DNA of 64,000 nucleotides from Casuarius casuarius (lineage: Eukaryota; Chordata; Aves; Casuariiformes; Casuariidae): NCBI GenBank assembly GCA_003342895.1, contig PTFA01000024.1:5451505-5515504 (forward strand), written 5' to 3'. The notes under the pieces were generated by a model. The model did no database searches and was not told where the DNA came from. It saw only the letters and a list, made by a program, of their open reading frames with translations. Positions 27,701 through 43,200 of this stretch are shown piece by piece; the stretch's first letter is position 1, and each line of letters opens with the position of its first letter. The position numbers were made by a program, and so were the translations under genes.

Positions 27701-30700
27701 TTCTGTGAGGACAGTCCCTCTCAACAACAAACATTTCTGACAGACTTATTTCAGTAGGATAGATGCACATAAACACCTCTTGGAAACCAGAAAGACACTT
27801 AAAATGGAATTGCATAATTGGATGGGACAACAAAAATAAGTTTGGTTTTTCTCATTAAAATATATCAAACAACTGAATTTTGAATAGCTAAAGTAAAAGG
27901 ATCACGGAAGTTTTCAAAAGTCAGTCCTTACTGAGGAAACAGTATGGTCAAAAAGCCTCAGAAGAAAAATCCAGATTCTTGGAAATACTGCAGTGGCATA
28001 ATATCAGACATGGAAGTGAATGCTGAAAAGAGACTAATTTCCACAACGGTGAGGTTGAAAAGAACACAGATGTTTTTCTTTAGGGATTCCGGAATTCGAA
28101 ACACCACTCTAACTAGGGTCAGTGACAAGGTACTTTGTCCTGACAAACACAGGAAAAATGCCATTCGGCTATACATACACACTTGTTCCAGAGATCATGA
28201 AAAGTTACAGTAGCTAAGGCATTATAACAGTGCCACAAAAATAAAATAGAGAAAAAAATAAAATTCAGAGTTAAAAGGGAGAGCATCAATTCTAAAAAAT
28301 AATTTAGCTACACATTTCTTACTGTTTTATAGACAAATCAGATTATTTTTAAAAATATCCTCTTCCCTGAAGAAAAAATTAATTGAAAAATTAATTTACA
28401 GGATCAAAACAAAAGAACACAACATGGACCAAGTTCAGTATTTTGAGAGCGTACCTGTCAATAGCTTGAAGATCATTTGCTGGGTTCCACGTTGGATCAA
28501 ACAGTATAACAACATTGGCACCAACGAAATTGAGACCCAGTCCACCAGCCCTAAATAAAAAATAGCAAAAACAATAGCAAAAAAACCCTAGTATAATTTT
28601 CTTCAGTGTATTAGATTATAATCCATGCTAGCATATCGTTCCCCAACCATAATAAAACAACACAACAGAAAAATTGGATCAGTGGGCTATAGCCCACCAA
28701 ACACTCAAATAACCACTGCTGTGAAAGGCAGTCTGCTTACCGCAACAGCAACAAGACTTCTAAGAACTGTACAAATAATTAAGTCAGAACAGCTGCTATC
28801 ACCTTATTTTACTAAAAATACTGTCTGCTACTTCATGCCTGCAGTGACTTATAGGGGCCAGCTCCCTCAGGGAGTATAGTGAAATTCATAACCATTTTAC
28901 GCCAGTTAACATTATAGAAGTATGACGCCAACAGGAAAACCATAGCTAAGATAAAGTGGGACTTAGAATCTGCATTAAATTTTTACTTCTTCCAATCCCA
29001 GTACATAGTTTTGACAATAATGCTCTGCAGCTTGCACTAAAACAGTCATCATATAGAATACCTCATATCTGTTCTTAGTGAACAAAGAACTGTCACAAGT
29101 ATATTCTTATGGCTTATTAGTTAAGTATTAGGTATCTAATTGGCCACACAGCTGCATATGAGCAACATTCATAAAGGTCATTACAAGGGAAAAAAATGGC
29201 ATTGTAAGAAAGCCATCTATGCTGGGGAGAAGGAGGTGCAGGGGTTGGTCAACCTACCAGGTTACACGTTCTTAAACATTTTACAGCTGTGGAGTGCTTT
29301 CAGATAAAGCCTGCAAGCCAGCAGAGAATTTTAAGCATATGCTTAACCTGAGGTAGCTGACTAATGCCCTTGCTGAATCCAACAAAACCGCTCAGTTACT
29401 TAGAATTTGGCACGTGCATAACTGACTCATTTGACAGGAACCAAAGTGAGGAAAATACCACTTTTTATCAAATTGCAAAACAAGCAAATACTGAACAATT
29501 TTTTTCAATTGGTTGAGTCAGCATTCCTCCAAAAAAGACAAAAGTTTCTACACAAGCACATGCAAAATACTATTTACTTAACTATTAAAACAATTCTTTA
29601 CATTGTCAGAGGTAGTTTCTAACATGGAATTTTCTCAATGAGGTATTGCAAAATTGAAGAGGTCGATCCGATTTAATTTACCAAACACCTGTTTTGAATA
29701 GATTACTTTGTATTCTCTTAAGCTTGTTTAAAGCAGTGGGAAAGTAAAGTTTACAGGGAAGTGAATGAACAGGGGCAGAAACTAAAAGCTTACGGGGCCC
29801 CACCACCTTTTGCTTTTCATGAAGTCCTTGCTAATATAAATACCGTTGTAGCCTTTTCCTTCCAGGTGTGGTGTGGTGTGGTGTTGGATTAGTTAAATCT
29901 GGAAATGGAGAGGATGTGGGAACCTGCCAATATTAACGGAGGTTTCCAGAGGATGAGCGTTCTCAAAGTTTAAAATACTGAATAAAAATCTTTGTATTTT
30001 TCAGAATACGCTACTGTATTTTGGAGTTTTGGTGTATTTCTTATTAGTGAGGGCAGAATTCAGCCTCTCTTCTTACCAAATCAACCCTGCAGTAAGACTG
30101 AAACATAAGTCGGCATGTTTTTCCGAATGATTTGTCATAAAAAATTGCAATATTTGGACCCGAAATATGAAATAAACGTCAGTGCAAAACCTTAGTGCAA
30201 GTAACACAGACTAACTATGAGAACTAACTAAAGAGGATACATAGCTTTATAAGGATTTTACCTTTCAGTATTTTTAGGCATGCCACAAAAATTCACATAC
30301 TCCAGAACAGAAAAACAGTGGCTCCTATATCCTTCTTGGACAGAATGAATGCAGTAGTTAGTCTGTAAAGAATATCATCCATTTTAAATATCATTTTAGC
30401 CAGCAGCTTAAGCCAAATTATTGCAAGATGGTCCTTGTAAGCTACTGTACTACAGCTCAAATGAAGAGCTCTCTATTAAAAGGTCTCATAACATTTCTAT
30501 TATAAGCATGTTTTTCTAAAGATCATGTTATTTAAGACTGCACACCGCGTTAAATAAATGACTTTTTTTTTTTATATCCTGTCATTGACAGCTTAGTACC
30601 ACAATGTTCAGAAGTTACAAAACAATACGGCATTAGAGAAAGCTTCCATGAAAGTCGTGACCAGTTAATTCTATTTACTGAGGTAAGCCCCCCCCCCCGC

Positions 30701-33700
30701 CTTCAAGTTCTGTTTCATGAGATCTTCTGGCTGAGAGTTCTTTGAATGAGGTTACATGCATTAAAAATTACTGGCAACATAGAAGGCTGGCAGATATTCA
30801 AAGTATTGGACTTGGAGAATGCTGCAGGTAGAATAGAAGTGCATACTGTAACCATCCATGATAAAAACTACCTGCAGATTTCTGTAAGCCTTATCTCTAT
30901 CATCTAAGCACCTCGCTGAACATAAAGGAAACTGGGAAGAAGAAATGGGTTTAGATTAATTCCTTCAGAAAAACTGTAAGTGAAAGACTAGTGTGGAAAA
31001 CCTGGTGAACAGTGATTTAGCTTTAATGGTGGGAATATTAGCTACTCTTATTTCTTCCAGAACCTCATGATGGAACAGGCCTGCCCAGACTCCAGTGTCA
31101 TATGCAGCTCCCTCTCTTCAGACTAAGCAGCATCAATGGAGTGGCAAGCTCCAACATTCCCCTATCTCATTAGCAACTTCTGCAACTATTTTAGTGTTTG
31201 TAAGCATGACCAAAGCAAAAAAAAAAGCCCTGAAAATCTGAAACAGATTTTTTTCCATGAACCTTAAAAGTTCCAACAGGACTATAAATATTTTGCATAA
31301 AAGTGGACTGAAATTCATGATCTAAACCTACTGGTCTGATGGAATTAACAAGCTCTGCAGAAATCAACAATATTTTCTGTCAACATCCAGAGTGTTGCAA
31401 ACACTATGGATATCTTACACAAGTGTGATTAATACTAACATTAAATACAAGACTTGAGGTCAGGCTATAGAGATACAAGTTCACAGATATTTTTTAAAAG
31501 CTTTATTGTTTAAACCCCACTTCTCAAAAACACATCAACCAATTAAAAAAAAAAAAATCAGGATTTCCAAAATGTTTGTCTGCGGGCTATACATAAGCAA
31601 TTCCAGACAGAAAGGGCATATTTCACCAGTACAAAAAATAGAATACAACACAGGAAACTTGCAAGTTTAGCAGTCGTTACCACTGTCTGTATTATAATGC
31701 AGTAACTTATACATTGATGCTACTTGTTTAAAGTTGTACATTAATTGTGCACATGGAATAAAATGGCAGGCTCACAACCACTACGCTGGGAATTCATCCT
31801 TCGCAGAATGCATTTTTGCAGCCAAAAGAATGCGCAAGTGTTTTCAGCAAAAAATCAACATTTGGCTCTTTGAGTAATGGGGCTTTCAGAACACATACAG
31901 GTTGACTGCACAGAACAGTCAGCCAAAAACTTTGCAAGAAAGTACAGACAGAAGAGTATGACCCAATTCTGTCAACTTACTATGTGTTGAGAAATAAAGA
32001 AGATACTATAAACTTAGTGTCTGATATCTGAGTAGCACGAAACCAGAATCTTTGTAAAGGCGAACAGCAATAGATCACTTTCTGGTTTCCAAAGGATTAC
32101 AAAATTCAAGTTGGTTCTACTACTATACATTGAGCAAGCAGAAACACCCCTTGTTAACGGCAATGAACTACACTAAGAATTGCACCTTCTGTTTCTCTTA
32201 GTAAACAAAGGTTATGCTGACTGTGTTTTGTTGTTTGCTTCTTCCATTTCCTCAATAAGATGAGAAACACTAAGCACAACAGAATCAAGGCTCCGCTTTC
32301 AAGCACCATCAACAGGCATGGAAAGCTCACCAACCTCTGCATTCACAAACTCTTATAAAAGGGAGGAGAAAGTCCATCTTCATTTAACTGAACTTCATTT
32401 TATTCCAATGTAAATTAATAAAAAAGAACTGAAAAGGTTATGGTTATGAAAGTAAACTAGACTGATAAACAGAAACTATCAAGCTTTTTCTAATGCTACA
32501 AGTGCAGAAATTCCCTGCTGTTTTCATGGAAAAAGAATTGCTTTGCCTAAAGAAGGTCTTAGTGAAGCTGAGGGCCAGATACTACAATTCACTGAGATTA
32601 GAAGCAATAAAGCGAGCATACATGACCACCACAAATCTCTTCACAACCCTGCCCACATATACCAGAGAGTATCTGAAGACTGTTTCTGATGTTCAGCCAT
32701 TTGCAATGGTCTTTAACATGTTGTCGGACTGCTAATTAAATAAATGGAGTTAGTGTGCACTGGTATCTCCCCCTACCTAACTCCAATGTGCATGTTTTTA
32801 GTAAAGAAGGAGGAAATGACAGCATAGACAAGAGCAGCCCTGGTTGCATGTTTCACCGAGTTTCCCTCTGGACAGAAAAATTTAGCTTCTCTCTGTTCCC
32901 TTCCTACCTTTGCCTGGTGACAAACTTCATCTAAGATGAAACATGGAAGTAACCAGAATAAAAATCCAAGAATGGTCAGTATATTTTCATTATTTATAGT
33001 TGAACATACTGCACTATTCCAAAATAATTCACTATCCATCATCAATTGATAAGCAGATCTGATGAAGTATATTTTTAGAAGTGTACAGCGATCACCTTAG
33101 ATTGTTTGAAGTATTTTAAACATGTTAATTAACCTAGTTAATAAATTACAAAACATCAAGAGAGAATTTTTCAGTTCAACATAGCATTTCATATTCGCAC
33201 CTACTTAATAGTTCCACTAGCACAGTACAAGAAAAAGCGCCTGTCTATAGTAAAATAAAAGCTTTCTGTGGTTCACTACTTTATGTCAGTAACTGTCTCC
33301 TCGCTCCTACAGCAACTGGAACTTTAAAATTAGGATTCAGAAAACCCACTTGCTTCAGATCTGAGATCCTCAAAAGCAGAGAAGAGGGGAAGGAGGGAAG
33401 TCTCCAGATATTTTAAGAAGCCTCAAGCCACAGCAGTGAATCTGTTTACTAGCAGACAAAGGAACTTCTCAAAAAAGGTAATTCCGCACAAGGTCAATCA
33501 CGTAAAAATGTACAGTAACTTATTTTCTAAACGCTAGAAAGGCAGCATGAAAGAAAAAGACTATGAGTTAAATTCTCTTACATCGTTGATACAAGGCATA
33601 TGTTAATTTCTTGAGTGCTGTTGAACTCTCTTACAATCCTGATCCTATCTTCTGATTTTGTATTTCCATCAAGTCTTCGGTAATCCAGCCCAGATGCCAT

Positions 33701-36700
33701 ACAGTACTGTTCCAACACATCAAGCAACTGAGGGGGGCAGGAAAGAAAAAAGTCAAGTACTTTATAGTATCTTTTTGAATTAACCATAACCATAGAGGCT
33801 GTGTTTCTTTCTAATAGACCAAGCACCAAAAATGAGGACAAACCTTCTCCATTTTGCTATCAACACTGTTGACTCACCTTTCTCTATGGCAGCCTAAGGT
33901 GATTAATTTTGGTCTGCAGCAGCCTTGCTCTCTCCTCTAACCCTGACTGTCTGAGGTCTGAGTGATGTTGAGCCAGTAAGTTGGCAGGCAACTTAAACAT
34001 TTTCCTGCCATCTTAGCAAGTTAAAATGGCTTGAAGTACAGTAAACGAGCTTCAGAGCCGGCACAGAGAATGTAGCTGGTGTGCCCAGCCAGATTTCCGG
34101 GGGGGCGAGGGAGTGAAAGACATTGCAGCAACTACAAGAGAGGCTGTTTTTAAACACCATGAATCACAGCCTAAGCATTTTACTAACTTTTACCAATATT
34201 CTGCTTACCCATCAGCATTTTACTACTGCATCTAAGTACTAAACTTGCAATCTTCCTTAAAGCCACAAAAAATATTTAAGATTTGAACTGTCATTCACAC
34301 TAATCTTTAATACTGCTTTAGTGCTATGTTAAATTTAGTGCATGTTAAATATTTAAATAAACTCATATTATAGCTTGCACCATTTCAGAAAACATTATTC
34401 CATAATAAGGAAATCAGGGAGCACATCCCTAAGGGTGAAATGCACACACATCTCGAGCTCCAATGAAACACTTAACTTCAAACCAAGTGGTGTAATCAAG
34501 TCTCTGGGTTGAAGTTCAAGCACTGCTGATGATCAAAAACCAGCAAAACAGAGGGAATTCAACTACTTTGTAGTGCTAACACAAATACTGTATGATACTT
34601 CAGTGGTATTTTGCAGTGACACTGCTCTAACCCAAGATGCATCAACTGAATTCAGCATGAGCTGTATATACCTGCAGTAATACAACAATTAAAAAAGCTC
34701 TAAGGAATGAAGCAGAGTATTTTGCCATCACCATTGTCCTCAGATAACATAGGATTTCCATGCGGTTCTGCAGTGCTGCACATTGTCCTTCTCAACAGCA
34801 TTTCCCCAAGTATGGAGAGAAAGGAAGCATAGCTGACAGCTGCTAATGTCCTCAGTGCTTTACACTCCAGAACTTACTGCTGCAGTTAACAGATACAAAT
34901 CATATGGAGCTCACCTTTGTGGAAAAGGAGAAAAGAAGTACTTTATCCTTGTTTTTTCTGAAGTGATTTAAAAGCTGCTGAAGGACCTGGAAATGAATCA
35001 CAGAAAAAGAGATCATCTCATACACAATTACTTGCATTTTCAACCTTTAAGCAGACCACACTGCAACTGTTTGTTTGCAAAGCTAAATACAGGCATAACA
35101 AAAACACTTTTTTAGCAACGTAATACGCCAAAAGTAACAGAGATGCTGGATCTATTCATTTTTCATTGAACTCCACTGTAATGTCATTATGAAAATGTAA
35201 TCATATTACAGCAGGTAAGTTCAGAAGTTATTTGTATTAGTGCATATTTTGGTCTAGAAGTCTGCAACAAAATGTTACCTATGTGCTAGGTCAGGTTTTG
35301 AATCTTTAACAAATGTGCACCGTTCCCCTGAAAACAGGAAGGTCTATTTAAGTTTGCTGTACTACATCTGAGTTCAGAACTTCTTGGAACTTGTCTTCTT
35401 AAAATAATCAGCGAGATGTATGCCCCTCCTGCTCCCACTCTCTTCTGTTGCTCTGTTTACAGTAGGCCCTGGCTTCCCAGACTCTGCGCAGACCTTGAAA
35501 TGCCAATAATCCGCCCACACACAATGTTCTTCTGGTGGGGAAGCAAATAATCCAGAGCCTTGTGTATAATAGTGATACTGTTATTTTCAAAAGAAGCATG
35601 TCCACATCTGGCAATGGCAGCTTCGGAGTACCGTGCAGAAGCAATACACAAAAGGGAAAAGAAGAATTTTCTGTACCATGTCTGTAGCTTTCTCCCACTG
35701 GGCAATAAATATTAAAAAAAATTATTTATTCAGTGATAAATAGCTAAACTGTTAATCAATACAGATTTCACAAAAACAAATCTTGGACAACCAAATAATG
35801 AGGAATGTTTACATTAATTTTACAGTTCTGGGTAATATCTTGAATATAAAATAGTAATTCTACATCACTCATATCTCCTTTCTTAAGTGAAAATGAGGTA
35901 CAAACAAGATAATTTTGGCTTGTTTCACTGCACAAGAATATATAGAACAGGATTAATTTTATGGGTAAAAAAACCCACATCACATAATTTAACCAGAGTT
36001 AAATGCCTTACATTTGCATTTTATTAGACAAATTTTTAAAAAATGGATGAAAAACAGCAGCATGCTTTTAAAGCAGGAGGAATGTGGCTACTGTATTATT
36101 GTTGTTATTATTAGAGTAGTAAGTATAAGCCAAATAATTAATTCCCTATAGGAGAACACAAACAAATCCACCCAGTTTGTTTAAACAAAATGGATCAATG
36201 TCGTGCCCATTGGGATTTTAGGTATTCTGGAGTATAAAAAAACAAGCAGGGAAAGTAATGAACAGCTTTATACTGAAGAGAAAAACTGTATGCTTGCACA
36301 CCAGAGTATTATTCTGAAAGTAGTTATTTTGAAAAAGAAATACTTGATCATACCAAAAATTGCGTTATTTTTGCTTAAGTATAGTCCGCATGGATTTAAA
36401 TACATGCCTCCCCATTACTATACATTATGATGATTTGTTTGACTGTGACAAAAATTTTACCTCTCACATCTGAGAACACCTTATTTGTATACAGCTGTCC
36501 ATTCTAGCCTACAAAGTTTAAGACTTCAAAACTATGCCTGCCTGGGTTAGGGTCATATTTATCGGTGGAAGTTATTAATTCCAAAGTACTCCCATAGACT
36601 TGCATTTTCCTACTAAAATAATGATAATATGTCAGGCAAAATAAATAACCCAATCCAATATGGTTATTCCCAAGAGATTTGCATTAATTAAGAACAGTAC

Positions 36701-39700
36701 TCCAATACTCCAGAACTCCACAAATGAATGTCTGTGACAATATTGCATGGGCAGTTAAAAAAAAATTATTTTGAGTGCCCAGACATTTAATAGTCCTCTT
36801 AGCTTGAATTTTAACAAAACTGTAGAAATAATCAGATGAGGCATTTATGAGAATTAGCACAGACTTTAAACTATTTTCTCTATTTCACTTACTTAACTTC
36901 TTTTGCAAAAAGTCCATGATACTTTTGTGTGGTCAAATTGCAGTCCGTGATCTTTGTGTTTCAAAAGTAATGGAGTCATTTACTCTCACATTTCACAGTT
37001 TCCCATTTTTCTACTTCATGATGGAAGAATACTGGTCTCCCACAGAGCAGCACACTCCTGTTACTTCAGTTCTCATATAATCAACTATTTCAAGTTAAAA
37101 CCTAGACATGAAATTCATCTTGCAATAGAATGTGTAAGCAGAGCCTTCTGAAAGGTGTGTGCTTTGCAGTATGATTGGAAATAAAGGGATAAGTCCAGAA
37201 AAACAGCATTAGTGTAGATCACATCATTCTGCAGTACCCACCTCCCTCTATAATGAGGGCATATTAGAGTCATAGTTGTATGAGCAATGCTTACATATGC
37301 ACGTTTGGATTATAGGGATTGTTTTCCCCAGGCCCTTCTTGTAATCTTAAATTCTGAACAGCAAGCCCAGGACGGCACGCTGTAAATTCTACAGCTTGTA
37401 GACAGTTATAGGTGAGCGCAGCCAAGACACCTGCACAATATAGGACACGAACACCCTTATTTCACTCCCTCACACCTACATTTAAGCAATTCTAGCTTTA
37501 CTGGTGGCACTAGGCATGTCCCACAGTACAAAAAAACCTGAGGGTCTGTTTCCCCACCCATTTTATCTGTGCTTGGTCAGAGAACAGAAGGTATTTTGGC
37601 AGATACACTACTTCTGCATTTCTGCAAAACAACTACAACTGCTTAGCTAATGAGCTTCGTTAATAAATCCCTGCCTATTTTTTCTTTCTCTCTGGAATAA
37701 ATTAATGCCACGAACTCTTCCTTTGGAAATATGCTCACTTACAAAAGAATAATCTATGACAAAAATTCTGGATACTCCACACTAAATTTTAATTAAATGG
37801 ACCAAATAATACCTGCTTGCTCCACATTATCACAGGAAAGTTACAGTACCATTTCCATTAATATCTAGAACACCTGTAACTTATAGAATAGAAAATTTCA
37901 ACTACTAAAGGGGAACAAGGTTATTAAAAACATTTCATTATAATTTGTCTGTTATTTCCCAGTAAGTATGTTAACAAAGAATATAAAGTAGCTTTCAAGT
38001 TCTAATACGTGATGACTCTCCTGTGCACTTTTTCATGGTAAGAGGTGAAAAATCCTTTAAATGACTTAGATCTCAGAGTATAAAAAACAAAACAATTCAA
38101 AACAGCTTCTTCTTAAAAAAAAAAATAAAAACAGAAAGCGTAAGTTAGCCAATTTTCTTTCAGAAGATAAGCTTCCAATGCAATCTGCATCAGTATTAAA
38201 AAACAAACAAAAAAATCACTACCATACCAGATACATGTGAAAAAATTTTTGGTATTATAATTATTCTGAAGTAAAATTTAATGGACTGAAGAACAACTTT
38301 ATTTTTCAATGATGGCTACTTGGCCAATTACGTAAAACGATGTTCTCGTTTTAAAATCTAAAACAAACACTGAAAATTCTCCTGAAATGCTTAATTTCTG
38401 TAATCTAACAAAATAACTTTGATATTATGTATACTACTACAGAAGGCTCTCAATATGTGTCCCACTTCAGATAAATGAAATCAGTCACCTCTAGCTTTCA
38501 GAACAATGACAAAATGTTAAAAACCCAGCCATCTTAAACTGTACAGTCTCTGTAAACCTAGCATTAGGCATCACTCCTCCTTCCAGGCACAGAGACATGA
38601 CCATACACTTCAGGATATTATGTCTGTGCTAAGACATATTTCCTGAATCAACACAAAATTCGAGTTCCCCTTAAAAGAGAAGGCTAATCTATTTCCATCA
38701 AAACAAGCCATTCATTCACTCATTCTTAGATAAATTTTAGGAAGTTTATGATGGACTGAAACAGACAGCATGGATTTCTACAGTAAGGCATCAGATACAC
38801 AAACCCAGAGGTCACCAACAGTAGAAAAATACACTATAAATCTACCTGGCTGTCATCAAGACAGCCCTGCCTGCATTTTATACTTCATAAAGTAAAAAAT
38901 AAAAAACAAACAAAAAACCCCTCAGAATATTACAAGATCATAGTTTCTAACCCTAGAGAACATGTGGAAAGGTGTCAGAATTCCTATTGCCTAGTACCTC
39001 TGCCTACGACTATTGCACTGTAGTGTCTAATCTGACCATCTTAAAAGGTCATAGAATAACAAAAGTATCTGTGAAAAACTATAAAAATTTCTTTAGTAGT
39101 TCCTTAGTCACTTCTCTACAGGAATTTATACTGCATTTCTCATCTCATCTACCAAAAAAATGCTGAAAAAGCCCTGATTTTTCAAAATAAATGTTATTTC
39201 AAACTCAGGACAGGTTTTTTTTTTTTTTTAAATCCAGTTTTCTATAATATACACTCCACTCCTTTTTTAATGGAAATCCTCCATACTAAGGCTCATCTTG
39301 AGAATATCCCATTATTTGTGGGTTTTTTTGTTTTTTTTTTGTTTTTGCAATTACCTACAGTCTGTATGGAAAAATACCTTGAAATACATAAACATTGATG
39401 ATAAAAGATCAAAAATCAAATAAAAAGCACAATATATCAGGTGAGGAAAGTGTCTAGTGAGACAGAATGAAGATGAGCATTAGATGATTCACTAACGATC
39501 AAAAAACCAGGAAGAATCATCTTGCTAGTAGCTAACTACTTTTAGTCAGTTCTTCTCATCTGGCTACACCTATGTTTGAGTAGCCTATCCAGAAATATAA
39601 ATTGAACTGTCATTTATATACTGATAGCTCAGAGAAGTTTTTCTAATCAAGCAGATCTCCTCAATGTCAAAACTAAACATTCAACCTGCCTGACCCTCAT

Positions 39701-40238
39701 CGATATCAAGCCACTGGCATAACTCCAGCATACTTGAGAAGGTCACAGTCTCTGCTCTCTTACACTCAGTTATATGCTCTTACTCTGGCACTGCAATAGT
39801 AAAACCTGCTTCCTTATCACCCAAGGCCATTTTGCATGAACACGGGCAGAGCCTCGCTGCCACCGACCAAGGTTACATAGAGTCCACACCACCACGGCCG
39901 GCTGCACCCCTGTAAAGAAGCTGCAGCCCATCCTACCTGAGAAGCAACTCGGACTACTGCCACCTTTTGGGACTGCTTCCTCCTGGCTGGCAGCTCTGGA
40001 AGCTGCAGACATTCAAAGCATTTGGTGCTGGCACCTTTATCTTAACTCAGGTGATTCCGCTTGCCTGAATTGTTCACTATGGTGTCAAAGAACACGTAAT
40101 GAAAATGTCCTAAGGCACTGCTGGAGTGAAGTGCACACTACTCCCAGGTGTGGAATTTCTACACATAGGAAAATTAGTTCAGCCAATAAAAGAAGAGTCT
40201 CACAAGCACCACCGAAGATCACTGACTTGGTTTTTAGG

Positions 40239-40284
<46 letters not shown>

Positions 40285-43200
40285 ATTTCCTGGCAGCTAA
40301 TTTAACAGTAGAGTTGACTTTCGGGAGGCAATTATGTGTATATAACAGGCAATATGCAGGCCTTTCTCATGTATGTAGTAACAAAAAGAAAGATAATGCT
40401 TGCATAACAACAAATCAGTAATGTGATACAAAAAAATGTGGCCCTGCCACCCCCGCCCCAACCAGCAATTGTGGGTATTGTGTTATATTGAGAGGGTAAA
40501 CCTACAGCGTACTTCACCCTGCATACCTTCTCACCCCCGTTATTTTCAGCTCAGGAATATTCCTAAGCCTGGTTTAGATTTCTTTTTAGTTATCTTCATT
40601 ACGTCTCTCTTCATACAGTTATTCATTCAGTCCCCCTTTGAACCCAGGAAACCTTATGGTTTCTAAGGCAAGATTTATACTCAACATAAATTTATTTTGT
40701 TCATCTTCAGCCTGGCTCTCACTAACTTCTTTTGATGTCCCCAAAATTAGAAAAGACAGAGAGCATTCAATACATCTCCACTATCTCCATGCTACTCATG
40801 ACAGCATAGACCTCTGTCACATTTTTCTTAAGACTTCTTTTTTTCCAGGCTGAAGAGTCCCAGCCTACTTGGTTGTTACTCATACGGAAACTACTCCATA
40901 GTTTTGACCACCTTTGTCACCCTTCTCTGAACCTCTTCCAAGTCTCAAGTATCCTTTTTGAGAGCAGGGACTGGAACTACCCACAGTATTGAAGGTGTGC
41001 ACAAATCATGAATTTCATAATGATTTTCATTTGTTCTCTATCCCTTTTCTAAACAGTTCAAAGGCTTAATTTGACTTTTGACTGCCACTGACTTGATGTC
41101 TTCATGGAACTATCTGTCATTAACTCCAGTGTCTCACCCTTGAATGTATGGGTCACTTCAGTGCCTGTTACTGAATATATGAAGGTATTAAGTCTTAGGG
41201 TCACAGATCACCTTCTTCCAGTCTTTGCCAAGTGGCACCCTGATCCAAAACAGGAGATCTCTAGTGTGGTACCACCACCACCAAAAGACTGATAAAAAAG
41301 ACTTAGGCATACAATGTCTTAAATTCAGTAGATGAATGTAATTTTTTTTCTCTAAAAAATAAATTTACCTTCATTTTTCCACTGTACTTTGGATCTGAAA
41401 TTGTTTGAAAGGCTGCATCTTTGCTTAACTGCACAAAATCTGGAAAACTGGAAAATACCTGGTTGCACACTCGTTTGATATGTGCTTCCTGAAAGAAAAA
41501 CAACAAGTTTGAATAGGCATTAAATATTAGAGCTACATTAGCATAGCAGGTAAGTCATAAAAGGAGTTCAGCAGGCTGAAACAAGTCATCTGAAGTAAAA
41601 AAAGTTACATGTTTTTATTTAGCTCAGTACAGAAGTGCCAGATAAAACATCTACTGTGTGAGGTTCTTCTCTTCATTTAAAAAGGGTTCTAATTTGATAC
41701 CAATGATTCCAGTTACTATAGCAAGACATGGCCAAAACTCCTGATCCTGGGCTAAGACTGCACTAGGACTGCCCAGAGTTGTTAGTCTCAAGCCCTGATG
41801 GCTTGAGACTTGCATTACCCAACAGCTGTGTACCAACACTTCTGATACTGTTCTCTCCTTGAGCAGTTTCTACCAAAACATGTCCCTCATATCTTTTAGA
41901 GGAGCTCAGCTCTGAATATAGAATTCAGAAGAAGAGAAACATTCTAACTGTTCATTATTATTTATTTGCTTGCACAAAGGCCCAGCTATTAGTAAATACT
42001 CTTCATAAATGAAACAGAAATAGCATTATTAGAAATGACTGAAGACAACTCAGAATTTTAAAGCCTTCCAAGGTTTTTAGGAGCCTCATTTTCAGTTTTT
42101 CATCACCTAAATGAAAATATTGTTGTATAACATCTCTAGCGATTAAATAAGGGCTCCATTCTGAATTACTGAATGAAAAAAAGTTTTGCAAGATTTCTTA
42201 ATTCCGTTTCTTTTTTTTTTTGTCTGTTTTTAAAGTCAAATAATCCAAAACCATGAAGATTTAAAAACCGAAAGGGAGACCAGCAATGATTTTCATGCAA
42301 GAGTTTTCCCCTCATTTTCCACAAGTCTGCTTTTTAGGTATTTTTGAAACTAACCTGCTGCTTACTAGTAGTGTCCATCTGCAGCAGGGCAGCATGATTT
42401 GCAACTTTCTGTAGGATTGTCAGGTAACTGAAACGCAGTGACTTAATTGTTTCGCCATGAGCATTTGCCTACCAAAAAACAGAAGAATAATTATGAAAAC
42501 AAATACTCTTGAAAATAAATATCCTAAAATAAAGGCTGTTCTAAAAACTTACTACGCTAGTTTACTGCACTAGCAGTTCTAAGCAGTATTAAAATTGGTT
42601 CCAAAGAGATGCATACTGCATTTCTAACAAAAAAGCAAGTTTAAAAAAAAAAAAAAAAACACCCTTTATTTTCTCAGCTTGTGATCCTGTTAATAGAGAA
42701 CATCCCCTCAAAAAGCCCTGCTATGTTAACAGTTTGTTAGCATAGCATATCTACAGAACTTGGTAAGATAACCAAGTAGTCCTTGGTTGACAAGAACGTA
42801 GTAACTTTACAACTGATTTAAATGTAAATGAAACCAGACATTTGAATGACTTCTTACCCTACGACTGCTAACTTTACTTTATTTTTCAGCAAAAAAATTA
42901 CGAAGTTTTATAAACATCTGAAGTAATATAATTCAAACAACTTGAAACATTCTGTAAGGCTTTCTACTGCAGCAGCAGCAATAGCATCAGATAACTATTT
43001 TGCTGGTTATGGCTGGCTGATATGACCAATATTGGTTTTCTTTTCCCTCCTCAAGTTACTAGATTTCATGGTTAATTTTGGAATATTGCAGTCCGTAAGA
43101 GCACTTAAGCATCCGCAGTCCTGCCAAACATCATTTGTTCTACAAAAAAATCATGAGAAACAGAAGCCTGCAAAAAACTAATGCTAATACTCATGGAAAA

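Larger units (their letters stand above)
34987..41368 (-). other. ERCC6L2 intron 9
   Basis: 6382 bases, with a TA microsatellite (40244-40278) and a LINE 3'-end fossil (about 40720-41260). The stretch from 35000 to 40200 is AT-rich with no recognised element or gene. Confidence 0.8.
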